Shown here in pieces: positions 12,377-23,991 of a stretch of DNA of 64,000 bases. A model generated the notes under the pieces. The model worked only from the letters and a program-made list of their open reading frames with translations. It did not search any database and had not been told where the DNA came from. Where the stretch lies: NCBI GenBank assembly GCA_914767885.1, contig CAJZBQ010000035.1:620001-684000 (forward strand). The letters run 5' to 3'. Source of the DNA: Blepharisma stoltei. Its lineage: Eukaryota > Ciliophora > Heterotrichea > Heterotrichida > Blepharismidae. Made by a program: the position numbers and the translations under genes. Position 1 is the first letter of the stretch; each line of letters opens with the position of its first letter.

Positions 12377-15300
12377 CTACCCGGGCATTAGCTTTAGCAT
12401 TGAATTTATTTTCCTCAAATATTTTTTCTCTCTTCTAAAAAATGTCAAATACAGCCCCATATACATTCCAAACGATAAGCCAACAAAAAGAACCAAAAAT
12501 ATGATTATTGTGCTTATTTGGTCATCTATTAAATTTTGTGAATGCTGGTTATTCTCATCAATAAATTCGTCATATTTGTCATTCATTTTTTGAAGTTGAA
12601 CTATAAACTTTAGTCAATCTTCTACGCTAGCATTTTCATAATACGCAATATAATAAGCGTCAAGCATTGCGACTTCTTCAGCTCCATAGACACCATATGT
12701 GTGCTCTTGAATATCTCCGTCTTTCTGATATTCATACAATTCTTCTGTGTAGGATTTGGAAAAAATACTTTTGCATTGCGTACTTCGTAGCGATGTAAGA
12801 GAGTGCTTTGTTAAAGAAATAATATCTCTAAGCTTAATGTTGCTATCACTAAAAGGAAGCGCAAATGGGAGCATATTTTGTAAAGAATAGTCAGTTGTGT
12901 ATAATCCTGTTTCGCTTGTCCATATACTTAGGCTTGTTATGAAAACTTGCGAATGAATTAAGGATTTGATGATTTCAGGTCTGCAATATAAATATTCTGC
13001 GCATTTTTCATAAAAAATGAAAATATTCAGCAAGCAGAATAATGAAGTAATTATAAAAAATAAGCTAGCTCTTCAAATATATTTCCAATAGTTTTTAAAA
13101 TTTAATCGCTTTTTATATCGGGTTTCTTCATGGTCAGCTAACTCAAGCTGAAAATGAACATTTGCAAGTCTTTTAAAGCATATAGAAGTTTCCTATGTTT
13201 GGCGCGCTGTAAGGCCGATAAATTCTGATCGGAATTTATCGGTAGGTTGCACCAAATCAATGCCTTGGTCGGACCAAAAAGCGATTTGGTCCGACGAACT
13301 TGGAAAGCTCCTGGGAAAATGTCTGCGCTTTTAGCGCTATATAGAGGGAAACCTCTATAATTTTTTCAGTTTATGATAATGCTTGTATGCATTTTTTCTA
13401 ATATTGTTTCAAAGCATATTTTCAGTTTTTATAGCAAAATAGCAAAAAGGAGTCATAATGCAAATTCCTATTGCCATTGCTGCGATCCCTATTATCAAAA
13501 GAGCAAACATTTCAGATTTTAAGCCAGATATTTCTGATTTTTTGCATCCAGTGACGTCATACAGCGAATTGTTGCAATAATTAAAAGCTTCCCCATACCC
13601 ATTTAATGCAAAAAATAAAACTGTGTTTGAATAATCTTCTGTTGTATTGAAGAATTATTAAAATGGCGTGATCTGACGTGGACTCCTGGTGACCTGTGAG
13701 TTGATCCATGCCCAGGAAAGGCGAGCCACATGGCGATAGTTCTCCGGGGTGGGTTTTTGACTTGGGGCTGATCCTTGTCTTTTTTCCTTACCTGCAAGAC
13801 GACCCTACTGGCGCAAAATCCCGATACCACTCCATGGGAGCATTAATGAACCTGTGATACGGTTCTGACAGGCCATGGAGAAGGCAGAAGGCGTTTCCCC
13901 TATACTCTGAGCCCTGTCAGAGGTTGAAGGAGTCTTCTGCAGAGATTCGGAGACCCCGACCGGGTGGGGTGGCTTCCCCGAAGACCTTCGACGTCACCAT
14001 TTTTTGGTGACGTCAGAAGGGAAAAAGGTGGTGTGAGGATAGCGCTTAGCGTCACTGCGAAGCTATCCGTTGGACGGCGAGGGGCTGAAATAAACCCCTG
14101 CGACCCGCTATAACTCTATTCTAATCTAATAATCTGTTGTATTGAATTTTCTTACAAATTCTTTTCCCTATATAAAGTTTACATATATAATAAATTGCGA
14201 AACAGTGTCGATTAAATTCACTTTTTCTTGATATATTAGAGGACCAATATTTCACAAATTTATATTTTTTCCTGTAAAAATACTTTGGCTGGAGCATGAG
14301 TCTCACTTACCCCCGTGACCAACAAAACCATTGGAAAAATCCCCCAAAACAACAAAAGGTGAGCGAAAAACAAATTTTAAAAAAAAAAGTATTTTATATA
14401 TAAGTAATAATTAGTATAATGAAATCTGAACCTATTCTGTTTAATTTTAAACAAATTGCATTTTAAAACATAAATTCTACGAATTAAATAAATATTTGCA
14501 AGCCAATTTTTGCGAATTTTTTTTTTATATTTTGAATTATAGATTTTTAAAAAAATATTAGCATCCCTCTGTGAGCGAACACATTTTTTTTGTTCACTCA
14601 CGGAGGAGGAGGGGGAGTTAGTTAAATTTGACCCAATATTTATGTAAATATCTTCAAGGTTGGCTATATCAGATTTAAAAAGATTAAAGCAATACAAAAC
14701 GGCTTCCTCAGAGTCTGGAAAATAGGAAACAATCCCTATGATTCTCGAAAGGAAAGCCATTTGCTGAAAGGATTTTCCTATATCTCCTATTGATCTTGAA
14801 AGGCTTATGTCTCGTGCTAAATTAATGCTATAAACAGCATAAGATAAAACAGAAATATTTGAACCTAATACTATGAGAATCTAAGTAATTATTACGCATA
14901 AAATAAAAACACAATGTAAAGCATTAATTGATCTTGCCGATATTTTCATCATATGAATAAAAACAATCTGGTTTTCATTATCTGTATTTTGAGTTTTTTC
15001 TTCATATTTATCTATTAAAATATTTTCAATCATTTTTGAAGACTCATCTGATGACTGATCAGACTTAGAATCAAGGATTTCTGAGTGATTTTCATGAATT
15101 ATAGAAGGGTCTTCTACTGAGAGCAGCATATTCTGAATGCTTCCTCCCCTTTGTGTTTCGATTTTATGAGAATTAGAGCAGTCAGTTGTCCATTTTTGAA
15201 TTTCTCCAAAATCATTTATTAATAAAATATAAAGCATTTTCATATCAAAGCATTCTAAATTTGATAAAACCATTATTGTTTCTTTGGCAAAGTTAGGCAA

Positions 15301-17925
15301 TTTATATGGAATAAATGGTTTTATGTCAATCTGTTTTAAATCAAAAAATAAATTGCTAATTGAAGCTCCTATCACATTATTATGGGATGCACCAGCAGCT
15401 ACTGGAAAGCCTTCTGAACAGCTAAATATAACCCCATCATTTGATATTAGAGCAGACTGATATCTTGCTTGTTTTAGCTTGAAAATCAAAATTGTTACAA
15501 CAACGTTATTAATTGAGGAAAATAGCATTTTTCCGGTGCATTCTAAAAGAAAATTCATAGGTGATATTAAAAAAAATCCTTTATGTAATGAAATTTCTGT
15601 ATCAGAGCTAAAATCAATTAAATTAGACAATTTTTCAGTAATTTCTTTATTGTAAGGAAAAGGAATAAAATTCTTTATATTACTCCCAATAATAGATTCT
15701 AAAGGAAAATTCAAAATTCCTGCAGTCTTTGAGTTAGAATAAAGAATTTCGCCAAGATTTTTCTCTTCATTTGAAATTATTAAGACTCCATTATTTGTAT
15801 CAAAATAGCTAAAATTTTCAGTATTATCCGAGCTCAAATAAATTTCTTTTAATGATTTTAACTTGAAAATAAGCATTTCTGATCTCTCGATCTCAAACAA
15901 GATGTTTTTCAAGTATGAAGAGTAAAGAGACAATATTTCTTTAGATTTATGGTATTTTGATGCCAATTCTTTGTATTCATCATTGAGAAATTCAATTCTT
16001 GTATCTATAGAATTAAGTGTTTTAGTTAATTTGAAAAATCCAGGGCTTTTAGAAGTAATTTCTCTCCAAAATTCTAATAAATTCAGGCATAATTTTTTGT
16101 CTTCTTTTTTAACTTTATTTAAATTTTGATGGTAATTCCCAAAAGATATGCTTTCATTTGAATTTGCACTGATAATAGCTTTATGACACAAGTATTGCTG
16201 ATAATTTGCCTCAAGACTCCAATCTGATATACTTTTGGATTTACTCAATTTGATTTTAGCCAGAGCTTCGTTTTTTAAAGCGTATATACAGTAATTCGCA
16301 GCTCATACAATCTGAAGTTTATCTCGATGCATTATTTTTTTCTTGAAAAATATTTCAAAAATACCAATGATTTCATCTTTATTTTCAACATCATTTGAAC
16401 ATAAAGCGCTCCTAAGATATTTTTCTAGATCAAATTTATTTTTAATATCGACAATGATTGGAGGGGTTCTTGTTTTTGATTTTTTCAAAATAAATTGAAT
16501 TATACATAATATTGATATAGGCACCAAAAAAATTGCGAAAATTGTAATAAGTAAAGAATTATCTATTCAATATCCCAGGATAAAAAGAAATGATATTAAG
16601 GCCACTAAAAAGAATCTAATAATTTCTAGTGTATTAGAGTAGACTGAAAAATAAGGCGAAAATGTCAGTATTTCTCATATTAATAATGTTGAAGCAGCTA
16701 AAATCGAAAATTGAAAATAAATAGTATAGTTATCAACTGATAGCGGATAAAGAATTGAAAAAATAAATGTAAAAATTGCTGCATGTAATTCTACTCTTGA
16801 GTTAGATTTTGATTTTACAATATTTTTTGCAGCACAATGACGGATTTCGCCTGAAAATTCAGTTGAAAGAATTGCTATTAAAAAGCTTACTCTCCCACTC
16901 CGTGAGCGAACAAAAAAAACTTGTTCGATCACGGAGGGGGTTAATTTTCTTTTAAAAAAAATTTTATATAAGTCCTTGGCTAAATTTTTATGGCCGTTAT
17001 ACGCGCCATTTTTACATGAAATTTCAAATTATGAATTTGCCGCACTAAAATCTGCGTTTTGAAATGCATATTTGGTTTCCACATACCAAATTCAAAAATG
17101 ATATGAATATGCATGATAAGAAATTTATGCAATACATGATATAATTTTATAAAAAATGTTTTTTTCGAAATTCAAGAATTAGCTTGAGATTTCGTTATAA
17201 TAATTATCACTTATATATCAAAATTTTTGTTCGCTCACGGAGGGTGGGGTTTTGGGCAAAAAATAGGGATTTTTCTAATGGTTTTGTTCGCTCACGGTGG
17301 GGGGATTTAGCATAATAGCAGAAATGCTCACCATTTGTCATGATGCTGTAATTTTAAAGTCAGATAAATTATCAGTATTTTCATATTCAAGCACGTGATC
17401 ATGATTAAGAAAATGGTATTTAGAAAATATGGATAATAACACTAAAGAAGGTATGTATAGCAGTGCTAGTCACAGATAAATAATTTTTTCAAAAATAGCA
17501 AATATTATTTTTGGCACTTTAACTGAATAATAAAGCGATAGGATCAATAAAACAGCACTTGAAAAAATTGCGAAAATTCCAGCAATTAATATGTAAAAAC
17601 ATTTATCAATAATTCCCAAAGCCGAGCAAGCATTATCTATCCTAAAATATCCAATAATTTTCCAGATAATCATATTATTACTTCAATCTTCAATCGAAAG
17701 ATGAGGAAACCAGAGCAAAGCTATAATTTGGACGCATCAAAAAAGAACTTCAATCACCAACTTAATTTTTTGTTTCGTCAAAGAATCTTCTCCGAAAAAC
17801 TTTTTATAATACATCAAGCTGTAGAACTTAAAAACAGATTTGATAATTGATTTCTTGGGTTTAAGCTCAATGTTGTTTTTCCTCAAAGTCGTTGGCTGAT
17901 CAATTTCACTATCTAGTTCAAACAT
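12377..17925 (-). CDS. PAS-domain multi-pass membrane protein, array copy 3 (complete)
   Basis: ATG at 17925 (MFELDSEIDQP), stop at 12377 after SMLKLMPG. Four inserts (13183-13359, SINE 13652-14146, MITEs 14310-14620 and 16890-17309) and introns at 14168-14182 and 14881-14895 are removed, leaving 1372 codons without a frameshift. The product has N-terminal membrane segments, a helical region, a PAS domain (ISNEEKNLGEILYSNSK ... ESIIGSNIKNFIP) and C-terminal membrane segments ending in YLTFFRREKKYLRKI, a tail shared by all copies. Numerous in-frame TGA codons encode Trp. Same order and strand as its neighbours. Confidence 0.88.
13183..13359. mobile_element. TA-bounded TIR IES
   Basis: TA at 13181-13182 and 13358-13359, with terminal inverted repeat TAGAAGTTTCC / GGAAACCTCTA. 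The 177-bp core contains a further inverted repeat (GATAAATTCTGATCGG and its partner). Removal gives KLKKL-CFKRLANVH, matching paralogues such as KLYQPCIERL. Confidence 0.9.
13652..14146 (+). mobile_element. SINE-like retroposon in coding sequence, 14-bp TSD
   Basis: Flanked by direct repeats TCTGTTGTATTGAA at 13638-13651 and 14133-14146. The body is GC-rich compared with the genome, starts shortly before AAAATGGCG and ends in CTAATCTAAT. It disrupts copy 3; keeping one duplication restores KFNTTEDYSNTVLFFALNG. No open frame of its own is convincing. Confidence 0.88.
14310..14620 (-). mobile_element. Pogo-derived MITE, degenerate, reverse orientation
   Basis: TTA at 14307-14309 and 14618-14620. 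The left end is decayed (CCCCCGTGACCAACAAAACC); the right hairpin end retains GTGAGCGAAC and GTTCACTCACGGAG. Removal restores NIGSNLTKWDSCSSQ in copy 3. Confidence 0.9.
16890..17309 (+). mobile_element. Pogo-derived MITE
   Basis: TTA at 16887-16889 and 17307-17309. Hairpin end at left, tandem motif end at right. The last bases are GGGGAT where other copies have GGGGAG. Removal restores SAIMLSFLIAILSTEFSGEI in a membrane segment of copy 3. Confidence 0.92.
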
Positions 17926-18371
17926 AATAATAATAATAACTTACACAAAAAAATTAAAAATATAATATGAGTCAACTTTCTTGGAGCGATATCGTTATGA
18001 TTTATTAGCTCTCTCAATAAAATATTTTATGAAAAATATTTGTTTAAAATAGCTAAGTATCAAAAATCTTTGTGATAGAACTTGATGTTTTGAAGATTGA
18101 GATAATTGCTTAATTTGAGTAAATATCAGTTTTCTATTTATGGTTACCTTTTTAAATAAAAAACAAACATTCCACGCAGATTTCTTAAAATATAATAATT
18201 GAAATATTAAAACTTATCAAATAGCTTCAATTTTAAGAGATAAATGAATAAAACTAAATAATTTTATGAAATTTTTATTTATTAAATTTTATTAATGAAA
18301 TTAATTTTATTAATAAAGCCCATCTTATTTAAAAATTTTAAATAGCAAAGGAATAAACACAACATTCTAAT
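17926..18371. other. Intergenic spacer between copies 3 and 4
   Basis: 446 bp, very AT-rich, with no gene, element ends or strong repeats seen. It contains the promoter side of copy 3 and the 3' flank of copy 4. Confidence 0.6.
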
Positions 18372-21300
18372 TTAGTATTTAAAAAATCTATCAGGAATAA
18401 TCCTTGACATCTCTCTCATCTTACTAAGATATTTTTTTTCTTTTATCAAAAAAGATAAAAATATTCGCAAGTAGATTATTACTGATAAAACACAAAAACA
18501 TATTAATGCTGCTATAATAAAGTTTAACTGGCTCTCTATGAGATTCTGTGAGTCATGATCAGCCAGCTTAATTAAAACGTCATATTCTTCATTAAAAACA
18601 CTTAACTCTTTGGTTAGGCTATATCAGAAGTCTAGGAAGTTGGGATCATTACCATAGCCCAGATAATAAGCTTCAGAAGCTAAAACTTTTCCTGTTGCAT
18701 AAACTCCATAATTTGTGATAATATTTGAGGTTTGGCATTTTTCATAGAATAATTTATTAAATTCATCTGATAAGAGAGGTAAATATTTAGAATCTTTAAT
18801 AGCTTTTTCTGATAAAGCTATAGAAGCTGAAGCATGATCAAGCTCATATCGAGGATCGCTAAAAGGATATGCTTTCGCTGTATTATTAGGTAAAGATACT
18901 GGAAATCCTATTATAGAGATTTCACTTGATCATATTCATAGAGATTTATATAAGGCCTGACTATTTATTAAATCTCTCAGTAAATTTGGTCTCAAATGCA
19001 AATATGTTAAGCAATCACTGTATAAATATAGGATATTCACTAAAAAGAAAGCCAAAGCTAATATCAAATATATACAAATTCTCCAGCTGAATTTCCGATA
19101 GTTCTTTAAATCGGAGTTTTTACTGATCTGATTCCCATCGCTGAACAATGTATCTACTTTGCCATGGGTGGTCATAAGTCTATCTAAGCATGCCTGCTTT
19201 AACTCTATGTAATTGATGTATGCATGCTCTTTTATTAAATTTCAAAATTTATTTTCCATATTAATAACAGCTAGAGCAAATGGAACAGTTAACCCGAGAC
19301 AGAGAACTAGGGTTCCAAATCCAACTGCTAATAGGATATCCATTCGATATTTCAAATCATCTATGCCTTGTATTTCACAGTCTGTAAGGCTATATAAAGT
19401 ATTATTGCAGTAATGAAATACCTCATCTCCTCCATTTCTTACAAAATATTTTATTTCAGTTTCCAGGTTTTCATTTTTATTTACTTTCCTTATAAAATCA
19501 TAACCCTATATAAATACTACCTTACTAATAGTATATAAGACAGCATCTATTAAATTTGTCTTTGTCTTACTGATACTGCCATCATCATTATAAATACGCA
19601 CTGCTTCATGCACAAAAGCATTTTCACCTAGACATTTATGGACTCCCAATAAATTTTCAGTTATATTTGTATGAATTTCTTGAAGTAGGATTAGCTGGGA
19701 TTCAAAATTGTCTAGAGTATATTTAATTAATTCTTTTGAACCTCCAAGAAATGTTAATACATGTACAGACCTTGAAAAAAGTGCAATAGACTGCATAACT
19801 TTTTCAATATTTCCCAAGGTTATCTGCATATCAATATCACTTTCAGAAATAACTTTAGTTGAGGTGTATATCAAAACTATAGAATTTGTAGCCATAACAA
19901 ACAGCATCTAACTCCCCCCCCCCCCTCCGTGAGCGAACAAAACCATTAGAAAAATCGCCATTTTTTGACCAAAAACCCACCCTCCGTGAGTGAACAAAAA
20001 TTTTTTTAATAGAAAAAATTTTAATGGAAAAAAAAATTTTGATATATAAGTGATAATTAGTATAATGAAATCTAGAGCTAATTCTGTTTAATTTTAAACA
20101 AATTGCGTTTTAAAACATAAATTTTGCAAATTAAATTAATATTTGCTTTCCAATTTTTGCAAATTAGGATTTTTTTTAAATTTCGAAAAAAATATATTTT
20201 TTATAAAATTTATATATAAATTTTTTTTTAAAAAAAAAAATTAACCCCCCTCCGTGAGCGAACAAAATTTTTTTGTTCGCTCACGGAGGGGGGGGGGGAG
20301 TAAATAAAAATTACAGCAAAAACAAAAGAAATATGAAAAATTTTTATAGACCGTGAAGATAAATTTACAATTCTTTTCAAAGCAAAATGCTGGGATGTAT
20401 TATCTGATTTATTTGAATGTTTTTCTTCTTCAAAACTTTTCCCGCTATGTTCTTCTGCAACTTCAGTGCTGTCTACATTTCCTATATGTGTGTCCCATGG
20501 TAATTCTTCAAGTTTTGTTTGTTTTCGTATTTTTTTTCTTTTTATTATATCACTGTTATCTGAGCTTAGCGACCGTATCAAATTTAATGAAATTTTATTT
20601 TTTGAGGTAAATTTTATAATTTTTCCTGCCTGTTGAAATTCATCAAACTCCCCTCGTCGGCATGCTTCGATTTCTTCTGGGTCGTTTATAATCAAAACAT
20701 AATTGATATTTACACTATAAAACTCAGAATGGCAAAAAATTAAATAGGTTTCAATTTCCATATATGAAAGATGATATGGGAAAAAAGGCTTAATATTTTC
20801 TTGCTGAAATGCAGGGAGCATGTCTTTTAGTTTATAGGGGTGTAGGCCAAGTGACTTTTGCCTTTTTGATAGTGTCCATTTCACCGAAAAATTTTTGATA
20901 GTGAGACATTTGACCGAAAAAAAAAACGTTAATTTTCGCACTATCAAAAATTTTCGACCAAATGGATTTCGATAAAATGTACACTGTCAAAAATCGTCAT
21001 TTGTCATGGAGCCAGTTTATAGCCTCTTAAATTATTATTGGATTTTCCAACAAATTGTGGGAAATGCTCTGAGTGTGAATAAATTTCTCCCTCATCAGAA
21101 ATCAAGGCGAACTGATGAGAACTATTTCGATTTTTAAATACCAATATAAATATTAAGTGTCCAGATATGCAAGAAAGAGAAGCCTTTCCTTTGCACTCAA
21201 TAAGAGATTTGTTGGGTAATTGGAGGAAAAAGTGCTTTGGGAGTTTGATTTGTGAGTCTGATACATATTGAAGAGAAGAATAAAAAATATCATCTGTATA

Positions 21301-23907
21301 GGTATTATACGGAGGAGGAATAAAAAACTGCAATTTGTTATCGATAATTCCATTGATTGGATATTTTAATATTTCTGAAGCTCTTTGATTAGCAAAAGTG
21401 ATTTGGCCAAATCTTTTTTGCTCAGCTAAGCCTAGTAGAATTCCATTTCCTTCATCAAAAAAACTTAGACTTTTAGCGTCCTTTGAAGTACCACTTGCAA
21501 ATTTATCGATTGATCGCATTTTGTGCTCTAGTATTGTAGATTTTTCAGTATCGCATAATATGTTTCTTGCAAATGAAGAGTAAAGGATTAGTACTTCTTT
21601 GCATTTAGGAAACATTAAATGTAGGTGCGAATATTCTTCATCTAAATACGATATAGAATCAGGTATTGATTTTAAAAGGTCATCCAATATATTTAAATTT
21701 GGCTTTATTGAAACAATTTCTTTTCAAAAATCTAAGAGCTCCATACACAAAATTTCATCTTCTTTTTTCGCATCATGGATTTTTTGAAAATAATTTAAAT
21801 ATTCAATACTTTCATTTGTGTCGAACTCAGAAAGGACTTTTTTGCATAGATATTCTTGATAGTTTCCTTCTAAGCTGAAATGAGAATTTTTTGATCTCTC
21901 AAGCTTTATTTTAGCTAATGCCTCGTCATTTAAGGTAAAAATGCAATAATTTGCTTCCCATATTGCTAAAAGTTTGTTTTCATGTAATTTGCTACAATTA
22001 TAGCATTTTCCTAAAAAATAGAGAATTTCTGCTTTAGCTTCGATGCTATTTGAGCAAAAAATCGGCCGTATTTTACTCTCAAGGACATATATATTTGCTA
22101 ATCTCTTACTCCCCCCCCCCTCCGTGAGTGAACAAAACCGTTAGAAAAATCGCTATTTTTTGACCAAAAACACACCCTCCGTAAGTGAACAAAAATTTTT
22201 TATGGAAAAAAAAATTGATATATAAGTGATAATTAGTATAATGAAATCTAGAGCTAATTCTGTTTCATTTTAAACAAATTGCGTTTTAAAACATAAATTT
22301 TTTATAAATTAAATTAATATTTGCTTCCCAATTTTTGCAAATCAGGATTTTTTTTAAATTTCGAAAAAAATATTTTCTATAAAATTTATATATAAATTTT
22401 TTAAAAAAAAAAAATTAACCCCCTCCGTGAGTGAACAAAATTTTTTTGTTCACTCACGGAGGGGGGGGGAGTTAGGATCAGAAGGCACATCGAAGTCTAT
22501 TTCCTTTAATAAATTAATTAGAATCCTTGCAATTATAATGTTTAAAAGTGGAATTACAAGAAATAAAAATAAAGAGATAACAAAAGCGTTGTCTATAACA
22601 TTCCCAAATAAAAAAGCAAATGATATCAAGCAGATAGTTGAAAATTTTAATAATTCCAAAAAATTCATAAAAAGATTAAAATAAGGCAAACTTCTTATAA
22701 CATCTAAAGCCAAAACTCCAGAAATAATCATAAAAATAACTTGAAAGTACACAATATTATTTTCTGCGGTAATGAATAAATTATTGGTGCTAAAAATGAA
22801 AAAGTTGCAGAATTTATTTCTAAATTTGAATGTGCTTTTGATTTTAATTTCATTTTTCACATAGAGTGCCTTATTTCGCTTGAGAAAACTACATTCATTA
22901 TTATCATAATATAATAAATAATCAAAGTAAAAATTATTCAGATTTGTATCTCAATGGGCACTTTTAAATCCTCTGCCGAATCTTTATCTTTATATTCTAA
23001 AGCTGCATTATCAGGGGAAAAATTATGTTTTAAACATACACAAAGTAGAGTGACTGTTGGGATTAGTAAATAATTTGACAAAATATAAAGGATTTTTTTT
23101 ATTACACTGACAAAAATTTTTGGAAATTCTATAAGCTTGTGAATTAAAATCACAAATATAACAATTAAGATAGCAGTTAATCAAACTGTTGAGAGGGATA
23201 TATAAATGCAAAAATTAATAATTCCTGTTGAGGAGTAGGGAAATAAAATGCTAAGTCGACGCAAGCAGGTAGGATATGCCCCGATGAAGCTAAGAGGGAA
23301 TTTTTGGTTCTCCCCCAAAAGTTTTCCCTATACTGCAAGATTGGCCAGACAGGCTTCGCCTTACTTAGTCTTTGCTTATCCGGTCTTGCGGAGATGACTC
23401 TAACTTAGAGTTAATCTTTAGGCTAGGTAGGCTTATGCCAGATAGGCAGGCTAAAGGTCTATCCGCTTATAGTCTTATAAGCTTATGTCAGATAGGCAGA
23501 CTAAATGGCTCTCCGCTTATAGCCTTATAAGCTTATGCCAGATAGGCAGGCTAAATGCCTCTCCGCTTATAGTCTTATAAAAATTAACTGTTTATTGAGA
23601 AGCATGCATTATCCAGTCTTAAATACCCAAAAAATTCTCAGATTGTTTTATTATCATCCCATTTGCCAATTGGAAGATGAGGAATTCATAGTAAGCTTGA
23701 AATTTGAATGCATCAAATTGTAGTTAAAAAAATTTTGTGTATTTTTTGTGTGATTATTGAGATTTCTTCAGGTTCCTCTTGGTAATAAGCAAGTCGATAA
23801 AATTCGAATATAGATTTGATTAAGCAGGATTCTTGCTTATAATTTTTAACAAATTCTAAGCCTATGTCATTTTCGTTTGCAAAGCTATTCAATGCAAAAT
23901 TTGACAT
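18372..23907 (-). CDS. PAS-domain multi-pass membrane protein, array copy 4, one apparent frameshift
   Basis: ATG at 23907 (MSNFALNSFANEND), stop TAA at 18372-18374 after RFFKY. Inserts at 19912-20303, 20838-21022, 22109-22474 and about 23233-23599 are removed, as are 15-nt introns at 19506-19520 and 19908-20314 (the latter split by a MITE). The frame then closes only if one base is added near 22768-22785, where ...SFLAPIIYS switches to AENNIVYFQ in another frame; the paralogue has two residues where five bases remain. PAS domain at 21350-21500 (FGQITFANQRASEILKYP). It is either a young pseudogene or carries a sequence error. Otherwise all family segments are present in order (about 1400 aa). 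Confidence 0.82.
19912..20303 (-). mobile_element. Pogo-derived MITE inserted inside a 15-nt intron
   Basis: TAA at 19909-19911 and 20301-20303, reverse orientation, 389 bp, with well-preserved ends. Excision regenerates GTAATTTTTATTTAG (minus strand, 15 nt), identical to the intron at the same position in copy 5 (29827-29841). The insert therefore lies within the intron, not in an exon. Confidence 0.93.
20838..21022. mobile_element. IES with imperfect palindrome (TTTTTGATAGTG family)
   Basis: Flanked by direct repeat AGTTTATAG (20829-20837 and 21014-21022), which contains TA. The inner ends TTTTTGATAGTGTCCATTTC and the inverse of TGTACACTGTCAAAAAT form an imperfect inverted repeat. The same repeat occurs at 58826-58954. 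Removal restores RGYKLKDMLPAFQQ in copy 4. Confidence 0.88.
22109..22474 (-). mobile_element. Pogo-derived MITE
   Basis: TTA at 22106-22108 and 22472-22474, reverse orientation. Both ends carry the CTCCGTGAGTGAAC variant (T instead of C at the eleventh base) of the motif. Removal restores DVPSDPKRLANIYVLESKI in copy 4. Confidence 0.93.
23233..23599. mobile_element. Probable IES with 50-bp tandem repeats
   Basis: Interrupts copy 4 between RLDNACFS and TGIINFCIYIS. The direct repeat TTGAG at 23228-23232 and 23595-23599 gives a join that fits the paralogue length exactly. A TA-TA join (23236-23237 and 23585-23586) also stays in frame but adds six residues. The exact boundary is therefore open. 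Confidence 0.7.
23431..23580. repeat. Three tandem copies of a 50-bp repeat
   Basis: Units at 23431, 23481 and 23531, each starting GCTTATGCCAGATAGG or GCTTATGTCAGATAGG and ending CTTATAA. They lie inside the IES of copy 4. Part of the unit (ATCCGCTTATAG) is found inverted at about 42286-42300. Confidence 0.9.
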
Positions 23908-23991
23908 AATTTATAATATCATGACCATCAGATTTTAAATTTTCATGTTGTCTATTTGATTTAATTTAAAAAAATCGAATAGATAAGTTGC

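Noticed and set aside
19213-19413. Plus-strand frame opposite array copy 4
   Set aside because: Shadow of the real minus-strand coding sequence.
23431-23580. CRISPR-like regular repeat
   Set aside because: Units are directly adjacent with no spacers, and the host is a eukaryote; it is a simple tandem repeat.
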